A stretch of 14,591 bases of DNA from SVQP01 sp045606685. Lineage in GTDB: Bacteria > Bacillota > Clostridia > Oscillospirales > CAG-272. Both the position numbers and the translations under genes were made by a program. The stretch spans positions 1 to 14,591 of the forward strand of contig JAZUSJ010000211.1 in the NCBI GenBank assembly GCA_045606685.1. Reading direction: 5' to 3'. Under the pieces are notes generated by a model. That model saw only the letters and a list, made by a program, of their open reading frames with translations, had not been told where the DNA came from and searched no databases. This document shows positions 1 through 5,978 of the stretch, piece by piece (positions within the stretch are counted from its first letter, which is position 1; every line of letters starts with the position of its first letter).

Positions 1-771
1 ACCGCTTGGCCTCCGACTTCCCAGCACCCAGTCCGAAAGGATCATTTCAATGCGGGAGGCGGTCTCGCGGTAGCTTGCGCGGACGAACTGCGTCAGCTCC
101 TGCAAATTGTCAATGGCAATGTAAGCCACAACGGGATTTTCGCGCTCGGCGCGCTCTTTTAATTCCAAGAGGCTGTTGACGTCGCGGAATACGGTAAAAA
201 AGACTTCCTCGCTGTCTATGCGCATGGCATAGCTTTCCAGCTTATATCTTTTGCCGTTGCCAAGTCTTGTAATGAAATTTTTGTCGGAGACCTTTCCGCC
301 GTGTGCCGAGGTAGAGATATGGTCCATGGAAACGGAGCAGAATTCGGAAAGGCGGATGTTGCTGACGGGCGTTTTGTAGCCAAGAATATCCTGCAGGGCG
401 CTGTTGATGGTCCTGACCACTCCGTCGGGGCCGATCACGGCATAAGGCACGTCAATGACGTAGCGGAACATGTCGTGGACCTCGGTGTTGATACGGTCCG
501 CAGCAAGGACAGCCTCCTTGAAGCGGAGATGGCGGAACAGGTATACCAAAAACATGACAGCGCAGGTCAGGACGAAAATCACGACCGCACCCAAAGCGAA
601 CCAGACGGGCGGAAGTGCGGGGTGATTGATGCGTCCGACCGCGGCACAAGCAAGCAGCAAAACCAGCCCAACCGAGATGCATACCGCAAAGGGGACGCGC
701 AGATCCATGCAAATGATGTCTTTTTTTCCATAATAGTATCCGTTTTTTTGATGCTCGGAATTGTTTTTCAT
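1..771 (-). CDS. gdpP: Cyclic-di-AMP phosphodiesterase GdpP (YybT), N-terminal part
   Basis: This is the first 257 codons of a gene cut by the left edge. The protein starts with two membrane segments (about residues 26-47 and 56-79). A PAS-like region follows (about 95-205), and then the beginning of the degenerate GGDEF domain typical of GdpP, seen as PVVAYIAIDNLQELTQ near residue 213. The catalytic DHH/DHHA1 domains that hydrolyse c-di-AMP would lie beyond the window. In the family, the PAS-like domain binds heme and the degenerate GGDEF domain has weak ATPase activity. The ATG overlaps the stop of the upstream yybS-like gene (ATGA) and has AAGGAGG nine bases upstream, so the two genes are probably translationally coupled. 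Pairing with yybS matches Bacillus. The last few residues before the edge (VLGSRRPSG) look less like the family than the rest; a read or contig-end error there is possible. Confidence 0.88.
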   Translation of the reverse strand, partial: MKNNSEHQKNGYYYGKKDIICMDLRVPFAVCISVGLVLLLACAAVGRINHPALPPVWFALGAVVIFVLTCAVMFLVYLFRHLRFKEAVLAADRINTEVHDMFRYVIDVPYAVIGPDGVVRTINSALQDILGYKTPVSNIRLSEFCSVSMDHISTSAHGGKVSDKNFITRLGNGKRYKLESYAMRIDSEEVFFTVFRDVNSLLELKERAERENPVVAYIAIDNLQELTQFVRASYRETASRIEMILSDWVLGSRRPSG

Positions 772-2039
772 GTCATGGGACCTCCTTGTGAGCTGTTCAA
801 TTTTCGTTCCAAGGCTCTGGCAATGGCCGCAAGAATGATGCCGAATGCGCCAAAGAAGGCGACCATGGGGATCACGGCAATGCCAAGGAACATGATGGCT
901 AAGGCGTAGGTAAGGATGAGCGGCCATTTGACGCGCGCCTGCTTGATATTACCGATGATGCCGAGAATGCCGTGTACGGTGATCATGGGCATCAGGATCA
1001 AAAGCAGGTTAAGCGCCACAAACAGCACGGTCTCGCCCTTGGGGAACATGGCCGCGATCATCATGACTGCGTAGCAAAGGAGCAGGAGGATGGCGGACGG
1101 CACCGAGGGGGAATAGGCGCTCATGTGTGCGGGGCAGGCCTGGCGGGGCTGCTTGCCGATCAGGATGGCGGTAAATCCGCGGTGCGCAACAAAGGAAAAG
1201 ATCCAGAGCGCCATGATGGTTATACCGGGCAGCAGTCCCAATATGGCTGTAGCGATCGAGTCCGAGAATTCGGTGATCTTTTCGGGGGTGATCTCACCGC
1301 CCAGCATCTGGGAGACCTGTGCGGCCATTTCCTCTGTCTCGGTCATAAGCATCATTGCCTCGCCGAATACGGACGAAAGAGCTGCGTGGTAGGCCTTGAC
1401 CGTGTCGTTGATGCCCTGCATATTCAAGGGGATGCCCGCAGCGGCCATGTCAATGGCGAAAAAGAGGATGAATGCGATCGCCAAGGCACCCGTTGCGGTG
1501 CCGACAGATATGATGATGGAGTATTTCTTTTTGAAGCAGATGCCGAACGCCAGCGCAACGATCGCGGGCAAAAGTGCGTTGAGCGAGAGAAGCGGATCGC
1601 GTGTCAGAGCAAATGCGGCAAGGTAAGCGGCGGGAACTGCGATGGCAAAGGGAAGGTAGGACGCCCCCTTTGCATCAGCCAACAGGGCCGCGCCTGCGAT
1701 CGCTGCGCAAAGCAGAGAGGCAAACAGGACGCACATCCACGCACCGAACAAAAAGAGCAGGAAAAAGCAGGCAATCGTGCATGTCAGAAAGATAGGCTTG
1801 CGGCAAAGGATCAGCACGAACGCGGTGCAAAGTGCAAGAACGCCAAGCGAGATGGCAAGCAACACGGTGGATTCATAGGGGGCGGCTGCCTCTGTTCCGG
1901 TGCGGTTTATATAAAAGGTCATTACGGGGAGTGAGAGTGAGCAAGAAAATAAAATGATCCAGCAGATGATGCGGACGACGCGTGAGATGGGCTGTCTTTG
2001 CACTTCTGCGGCGGTGCTTTGAGAATTTGAGATATCCAT
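768..2039 (-). CDS. yybS: DUF2232/YybS-like polytopic membrane protein
   Basis: A 423-residue, very hydrophobic protein with roughly eight to ten membrane segments and a short polar N-terminus (MDISNSQSTAAEVQRQ). Its length, topology and position directly upstream of gdpP match the YybS/DUF2232 family, which neighbours gdpP in many Firmicutes; the molecular role of that family is not established. A less hydrophobic stretch at about residues 210-265, carrying acidic residues (TETEEM, GGEITPEK), separates the two membrane halves. The start at 2039 is chosen because GGAG lies five bases upstream and a sigma-A promoter ends 57 bases before it; a longer frame to 2231 would run through that promoter and into a terminator. 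The stop overlaps the gdpP start. Assignment rests on context and general character, not on a diagnostic motif. Confidence 0.72.
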   Translation of the reverse strand: MDISNSQSTAAEVQRQPISRVVRIICWIILFSCSLSLPVMTFYINRTGTEAAAPYESTVLLAISLGVLALCTAFVLILCRKPIFLTCTIACFFLLFLFGAWMCVLFASLLCAAIAGAALLADAKGASYLPFAIAVPAAYLAAFALTRDPLLSLNALLPAIVALAFGICFKKKYSIIISVGTATGALAIAFILFFAIDMAAAGIPLNMQGINDTVKAYHAALSSVFGEAMMLMTETEEMAAQVSQMLGGEITPEKITEFSDSIATAILGLLPGITIMALWIFSFVAHRGFTAILIGKQPRQACPAHMSAYSPSVPSAILLLLCYAVMMIAAMFPKGETVLFVALNLLLILMPMITVHGILGIIGNIKQARVKWPLILTYALAIMFLGIAVIPMVAFFGAFGIILAAIARALERKLNSSQGGPMT

Positions 2040-2095
2040 AGCATCTCCTTTCCGCGCCTCGGTCATACGGCCGGGCACAATCATACCATTATAAT

Positions 2096-2124
2096 AGTAT
2101 AACATAAAAAAAAGCATTTGTAAA
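2096..2124 (-). promoter_or_regulatory. Sigma-A promoter for yybS-gdpP
   Basis: Read on the minus strand, -35 TTTACA (2124-2119) and -10 TATACT (2101-2096) are separated by 17 bases. The -10 is preceded by TGT, an extended -10. Transcription would begin near 2089, about 50 bases before the start codon. It lies just downstream of the acyltransferase terminator, so yybS-gdpP appears to be a separate transcription unit. Confidence 0.8.
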
Positions 2125-2168
2125 CAACAAACATGATAAAATCGAGAAAATAAAGTGAAATTTCTCGG

Positions 2169-2208
2169 AAAAAAGCAGGAATCTGCCCGTTTTCGAACAA
2201 ATTCCTGC
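2169..2208 (-). terminator. Rho-independent terminator of the acyltransferase gene
   Basis: On the minus strand an 8-bp stem, GCAGGAAT (2208-2201) with ATTCCTGC (2182-2175), is followed at once by six T residues (2174-2169). The 18-base loop contains a small inner GTT/AAC pairing around CGAA. It begins 35 bases after the acyltransferase stop codon. Confidence 0.82.
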
Positions 2209-2242
2209 AAGCTTTTATGAAATTGCGGCAAAGACGTGCGTC

Positions 2243-3448
2243 TTACGCCTCGGGCTTTGCCTCGGGCTCAGCCTTTTTGCACCGCGCTGCGATCTTGGCG
2301 GGCAGGTCGGCAAGGTATTCAATGCCCTTGTCGATGCGGGCCAGCTTGAAAAGATAGATCTTGCAAAGGGTAAAGAGCGAGGTCGCCAAAAAGATGGCTG
2401 CGACCGCACCGAAGGAGCAAAGCACCATTTTCCACGTGGGAAAATCCGCAAATTTTCTGAATGAGTGCCACACCTCGTCCCAATACCAGCCGGCCGAGCA
2501 AACGTGCAGGACAAATACGCCCCACGTGGTCTTGGCCAGGTTGGCAATGATGAATTTGAGCGGCTTTGCGTTGATCTTGATCTGCATAAAGAACACGAGC
2601 AGCGAGGCTGCCATGATCACCATGCAGGGAGATACGTAGCTGACCAGATTATCGCGGTATTGGTATTGCACCGAATCCTTGGCGATCAGCCCCAGGTCGG
2701 CCTGCTGCTCTATGTATATGAGCTTGAACCACGCCGCGAAGGCAGAAAGGAAAAACGCAGGCAGCGTGACAAACCATTTTGCCCATTTTGGCGCACCGTA
2801 AATGCGGAAATAAGCACCGATGACGTACAGGCAGATCAGCCAGATGGTGGAGTAGCCGCCGCCAAGATTGTAATTGTCCTTGTGCATGATGAGCTTGAAG
2901 AGCGTGGGAACCTGCAGCCAGACAATGATCAGGATATGCTGCCAACGCGAAATGGAAAGCAGCCCCTTGTTGATCAGCGGGATCAGGGGATACATGAAGA
3001 AATACGCACAGAGATACCAAAGCTCACGTCTTGTCAAGGGGAAGATCGCACCCAGCCACCATTCTCTTTCCACCTCTACGGAGGGAATGAAGAAGTGCGC
3101 GATGACCGTAATGCCCAGAATCAGCACCACGGTCTCCAGCCACAGGTGAATGAAGCGGCGGAATTTGAATTTGGTCTTGACGTTGGCAAAGCCGGAGATG
3201 ATGGCGTAGCAGTTGACGGAGCAGTATCCCAGCGCCTCCAAAAAGCGGGCAACGAGATAGTTGTCCGAAAGGCGATCGGAATAGCCAAGCACGCCGCCGT
3301 GTCCCATGACGTGCAACAAGATCACGAGTACCATGGAAACGATGCGGAACAGCTCCACACCCATATTTCGCTCGCTCTTTTGGGAAAGGGGCGGCAAAAG
3401 AGGTGCGCTTTGTGCATTTGCTTCGGGCTTTGTTTTGAGTGCCGTCAT
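2243..3448 (-). CDS. Acyltransferase family 3 (OafA/OatA-like) integral membrane protein
   Basis: A 401-residue membrane protein with about ten membrane segments. The N-terminal motif ELFRIVSMVLVILLHVMGH gives the Arg-35 and His-46 expected in acyltransferase-3 enzymes, which transfer acetyl or other acyl groups onto sugars of cell-surface polymers or glycolipids. The segment ELWYLCAYFFMYPLIPLI (about residue 147 on) is also typical. No SGNH/esterase domain is attached, unlike OatA; the protein ends in a charged tail (CKKAEPEAKPEA). The acceptor cannot be read from the sequence. The start at 3448 is supported by AAAGGAG seven bases upstream and a consensus promoter further up. It is monocistronic: own promoter, own terminator, divergent from the rimP operon, with no polysaccharide genes beside it. 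Confidence 0.85.
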   Translation of the reverse strand: MTALKTKPEANAQSAPLLPPLSQKSERNMGVELFRIVSMVLVILLHVMGHGGVLGYSDRLSDNYLVARFLEALGYCSVNCYAIISGFANVKTKFKFRRFIHLWLETVVLILGITVIAHFFIPSVEVEREWWLGAIFPLTRRELWYLCAYFFMYPLIPLINKGLLSISRWQHILIIVWLQVPTLFKLIMHKDNYNLGGGYSTIWLICLYVIGAYFRIYGAPKWAKWFVTLPAFFLSAFAAWFKLIYIEQQADLGLIAKDSVQYQYRDNLVSYVSPCMVIMAASLLVFFMQIKINAKPLKFIIANLAKTTWGVFVLHVCSAGWYWDEVWHSFRKFADFPTWKMVLCSFGAVAAIFLATSLFTLCKIYLFKLARIDKGIEYLADLPAKIAARCKKAEPEAKPEA

Positions 3449-3502
3449 TGTTTTTCTCCTTTGGATTTTGTTTTTGTCCTTTATCTGCGTTGGTCTGCAT
3501 AT

Positions 3503-3531
3503 ATTATGCCACACATTCGTCATAATGTCAA
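3503..3531 (-). promoter_or_regulatory. Sigma-A promoter for the acyltransferase gene
   Basis: On the minus strand, consensus -35 TTGACA (3531-3526) and -10 CATAAT (3508-3503) have a 17-base spacer ending in TGG (extended -10). The predicted start near 3496 leaves a leader of about 48 bases before the ATG at 3448. Confidence 0.85.
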
Positions 3532-3640
3532 GAACGTCAGATTTTGAACGCTTTCCTTGATAAAGACGGTTTTTTTCTTGAAATGTTCCCGGTTTTTGAA
3601 ATTTTTTTGCAAAAAATTCAAAAAATATTCGCATAAGGTA
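3532..3640. other. A/T-rich spacer between divergent promoters
   Basis: This is the middle of the roughly 300-base gap between the acyltransferase and rimP start codons. It holds phased-looking A and T runs at about 3598-3630, directly upstream of the rimP -35 box, which could act as an UP element or bend the DNA. No open reading frame with a ribosome binding site and no clear operator was seen. Confidence 0.5.
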
Positions 3641-3669
3641 TTGCAAATGGCAAAAACTTGTGATATAAT
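3641..3669 (+). promoter_or_regulatory. Sigma-A promoter of the rimP-nusA-infB operon
   Basis: The -35 is TTGCAA (3641-3646) and the -10 is a perfect TATAAT (3664-3669), with a 17-base spacer. TGA directly before the -10 makes an extended -10. A/T tracts lie upstream. Transcription would begin near 3676, leaving a leader of about 70 bases that contains the hairpin at 3690-3718. Confidence 0.85.
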
Positions 3670-3689
3670 GCCTACAGTAGGATACTATG

Positions 3690-3718
3690 TTGGAGTGGGT
3701 TGAGCAAATCCACTCCAA
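3690..3718 (+). promoter_or_regulatory. Leader hairpin upstream of rimP
   Basis: A perfect 9-bp stem, TTGGAGTGG (3690-3698) with CCACTCCAA (3710-3718), can be extended by a G-T pair. It lies between the promoter and the rimP ribosome binding site. It is followed by AAAATTTTAT, not a clean T run, so it is a poor terminator as written. It could be a weak attenuator, a protein-binding leader element or an mRNA-stabilising 5' hairpin; the sequence does not decide between these. Confidence 0.6.
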
Positions 3719-3746
3719 AAATTTTATCATGGAAAGGATACTGAGC

Positions 3747-4241
3747 ATGAGTACAGCACAGGGCGCAAAAAGACAGGGCAGTATTGCGCAAAGAGTCTGG
3801 GAGATCGTGCTTCCGACAGCTGACGAGCTGGAGTACGTTCTCTGGGACGTGGAGTTTGTCAAGGAAGGCGCGGACTACTATCTGCGCATCACCATCGACC
3901 ATCCCGAGGGCATCACCATCGACGACTGCGAGCGTTTCCACCGCGCCATTGATCCGGTGCTGGACGATGCAGATCCGATCACGCAGGCGTATATTTTAGA
4001 GGTCTCCTCGCCCGGTATCGAGCGTGAGCTCAAGACACGCGATCACGTCGAGATGTGTCTGGGAGATACGGTGGAGATCAGACTTTATTCCGCTCTGCAC
4101 GGTGCAAAGGTGCATCGCGGCACGCTCATCGGTTTGACCGAGGAGGGCAACGTGCTGATCGAGCAGGGCGACAAATTGCTGGAGTTTGACGCCGAGAAGG
4201 TTGCCAAGCTGCAAACAGTTTACGATTTCAGCGCAAATTGA
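3747..4241 (+). CDS. rimP: Ribosome maturation factor RimP
   Basis: A 164-residue protein of normal family length. RimP binds free 30S subunits and is needed for their maturation. The hallmark LEVSSPGIERELK is at residues 84-96, at the join between the N-terminal alpha/beta domain (about 12-85) and the C-terminal SH3-like domain (about 90-160). The preceding DDCERFHRAIDPVLDD helix is also typical. The start at 3747 is chosen over two upstream in-frame ATGs because AAAGGA sits eight to ten bases before it; the upstream ATGs have no ribosome binding site and one (3687) lies at the foot of the leader hairpin. It is the first gene of the operon, with nusA 22 bases downstream, the standard order in Firmicutes. 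Confidence 0.95.
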   Translation: MSTAQGAKRQGSIAQRVWEIVLPTADELEYVLWDVEFVKEGADYYLRITIDHPEGITIDDCERFHRAIDPVLDDADPITQAYILEVSSPGIERELKTRDHVEMCLGDTVEIRLYSALHGAKVHRGTLIGLTEEGNVLIEQGDKLLEFDAEKVAKLQTVYDFSAN

Positions 4242-4263
4242 GAAAAAGGAAGGAACCGACAAA

Positions 4264-5289
4264 ATGAATAACGAATTTTTCGCCGCTCTGGAGCTTCTGG
4301 AGAAGGAAAAGGGAATTCCCAAGGCGTACATGATCGAAAAGATCGAGGCGGCACTCTTGTCCGCGTTCAAAAAGGAATACGGCAACGGTACCAACGTCAG
4401 AATTCATATTGACGAGGTCAAAAAGGACGTGCGCGTTTATCAGCAGCACGAGGTAGTCGAAGAGGTGGAGGATCCTCTGACGCAGATCTCCCTGGAGGAT
4501 GCCAAGGCGATCAGCAAGAGATACACCGTAGGCAAGATCGTGGAAACCGAGGTCAAGCCCAAGAATTTCCGCAGACTCAGCGCAGCCGCTGCAAAATCGG
4601 TCATCATTCAGGGTATCCGTGAGGGTGAGCGCAGAGCCATGCAGGAGGCTTATGAGAATAAGAGAGAAGAGATCATCACCGCAACCGTTGATAAGGTAGA
4701 TTATGAGACCGGCAACGTGCTGCTGGCTACCGACGACGGCAGAGCAGTGCTTCGCGCCGAGGAGCAGATCCCCGGTGAGAGCTTCTACCCCGGTGATAAG
4801 ATCAAGGTATTCGTGCAGGAGGTCAACAAGGAGTCCAGAGGACCTATCGTAACGCTCTCCCGCGCACATGCAGGACTGGTTCGCAGAATGTTTGAGCTGG
4901 AGGTTCCCGAGATCGCGGACGGCGTGGTCATCGTCAAGGGAGTTTCCCGTGAGGCAGGCTCGCGCACCAAGATCGCGGTATTTTCCAGAGATCCCGACGT
5001 TGATCCCGTAGGCGCTTGTATCGGTAACCGCAGCATGCGTATCGACAGCATTGTTGACGAGCTGCGCGGTGAGAAGGTGGATATCGTCAAGTACAGCGAG
5101 CAGCCCGAGGAATACGTGGCAGCCGCACTTGCTCCCGCCAACGTTCTGGAGGTCGTGATGACCGGCGAGCGCGCGTGCCGCGTGCTGGTCGATCCCGATC
5201 AGCTGTCCCTTGCCATCGGTAAGGAGGGGCAGAACGTGCGTCTGGCTGCAAGACTGACCGGTATGAAGATCGACATCAAGGCTGAATAA
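4264..5289 (+). CDS. nusA: Transcription termination/antitermination factor NusA
   Basis: A 341-residue NusA of the short Firmicute type, without the C-terminal acidic repeats of enterobacteria. It binds RNA polymerase and nascent RNA and modulates pausing, intrinsic termination and antitermination. Domains in order: polymerase-binding N-terminal domain (1 to about 132), S1 domain (about 135-200), KH1 (about 232-280) and KH2 (about 300-341). KH2 keeps the canonical loop GKEG (319-322) within IGKEGQNVRLAARL. KH1 reads GNRS at 254-257, where most NusA proteins have G-x-x-G followed by S or A. The ATG at 4264 has AAGGAAGGA upstream; a longer frame back to 4186 would overlap rimP with no ribosome binding site. 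Confidence 0.96.
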   Translation: MNNEFFAALELLEKEKGIPKAYMIEKIEAALLSAFKKEYGNGTNVRIHIDEVKKDVRVYQQHEVVEEVEDPLTQISLEDAKAISKRYTVGKIVETEVKPKNFRRLSAAAAKSVIIQGIREGERRAMQEAYENKREEIITATVDKVDYETGNVLLATDDGRAVLRAEEQIPGESFYPGDKIKVFVQEVNKESRGPIVTLSRAHAGLVRRMFELEVPEIADGVVIVKGVSREAGSRTKIAVFSRDPDVDPVGACIGNRSMRIDSIVDELRGEKVDIVKYSEQPEEYVAAALAPANVLEVVMTGERACRVLVDPDQLSLAIGKEGQNVRLAARLTGMKIDIKAE

Positions 5290-5311
5290 ACCTGTTTGAA
5301 CAAGCTTGTTT

Positions 5312-5593
5312 ATGGAACAGAAGGCAAAAAAAATCCCCATGCGTCAATGTCTGGGCTGCAACGAGCATTTTCCCAAGCGTGAGCTGATCCGCGTGGTCCG
5401 CACACCCGAGGGGGAGGTCGTAGCAGACACCACAGGCAAGAAGAACGGCCGCGGCGCGTATATCTGCCCCAAGGCCTCCTGCCTGCGCAAGGCGCAAAAG
5501 AGCAAGCGACTGGAAAGAGCGCTTGATTGCACCATTCCCGAGGCTGTGTACGACGGCATCGCCCTCTGCCTTGCATCGGAGGGAGAGAAATGA
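5312..5593 (+). CDS. ylxR: YlxR/RnpM family RNA-binding protein (DUF448)
   Basis: A 93-residue basic protein. The family signature is clear: PMRQCLGC at residues 9-16 with Cys-13 and Cys-16, then the GRGAY core at 46-50 with Cys-52 and Cys-57 close by. YlxR (RnpM) of Bacillus subtilis has been reported to bind RNase P RNA and modulate its activity. The gene sits between nusA and ylxQ as in most Firmicutes. The ATG at 5312 is 22 bases after the nusA stop. No Shine-Dalgarno sequence is visible before it, nor before the in-frame TTG at 5306, so translation may depend on ribosomes finishing nusA. The stop overlaps the ylxQ start. Confidence 0.92.
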   Translation: MEQKAKKIPMRQCLGCNEHFPKRELIRVVRTPEGEVVADTTGKKNGRGAYICPKASCLRKAQKSKRLERALDCTIPEAVYDGIALCLASEGEK

Positions 5594-5913
5594 GCGGCAC
5601 AGACCGCCTGCTTGGTGCCATCGGTCTTTGCAAAAGGGCCGGAAAGCTGATCTGCGGCGTTCCCTTGATCTGCACCGAAATGAGAAAGGGCGGACGGGTA
5701 AGCGTGGTGCTGGCAGCATCCGACGCATCGGATAATACGAAAAAGAAACTCAATGATAAATGCAATTTTTACGGCGTAAGGCTTGTGTACCTGCCATATA
5801 CGGCAGAGGAGCTGGCAGACGCTGTAGGCAAGGACGCGCCCATCGGCGCTGTTGCGATCACCGACGCACAAATGGTGCGTACGGTTGAGGCACACCTGCC
5901 ACGGCAGGAGTAA
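5590..5913 (+). CDS. ylxQ: YlxQ, L7Ae-family K-turn RNA-binding protein
   Basis: A 107-residue L7Ae/L30e/Gadd45 fold protein. The N-terminal segment LLGAIGLCKRAGKLICG and the central VVLAASDASDNTKKKL match bacterial L7Ae homologues; the basic NTKKK stretch is where this family contacts kink-turn RNA. Bacterial members bind K-turns in vitro, but their cellular role is not settled. The ATG overlaps the ylxR stop (ATGA) and has GGAGG seven bases upstream, a strong site in contrast to ylxR. Position between ylxR and infB is the conserved Firmicute arrangement. Confidence 0.9.
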   Translation: MSGTDRLLGAIGLCKRAGKLICGVPLICTEMRKGGRVSVVLAASDASDNTKKKLNDKCNFYGVRLVYLPYTAEELADAVGKDAPIGAVAITDAQMVRTVEAHLPRQE

Positions 5914-5978
5914 GGGAAGGGCGGTCCGAACGTATGTGCGCAAAGCATGTATGACAGAGGGTATTTTAAGGAGGATTT

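Noticed and set aside
972..1934. 320-codon plus-strand frame opposite the yybS-like gene
   Set aside because: It is an antisense shadow of a hydrophobic protein, giving a Lys/Gly/Asp/His-rich product without initiation signals.
2465..3547. 360-codon plus-strand frame opposite the acyltransferase gene
   Set aside because: It encodes a charged composition with no recognisable domain and runs through the acyltransferase promoter. The minus-strand frame has membrane segments and family motifs.
4228..5340. 370-codon minus-strand frame opposite nusA
   Set aside because: It is a shadow of nusA: no family resemblance, no start signals, and it crosses the nusA-ylxR junction.
5894..5910. Small CCTGC/GCAGG hairpin at the end of ylxQ as a terminator
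   Set aside because: It is only five base pairs, inside the coding sequence, with no T run, and infB follows with a strong ribosome binding site and no new promoter.
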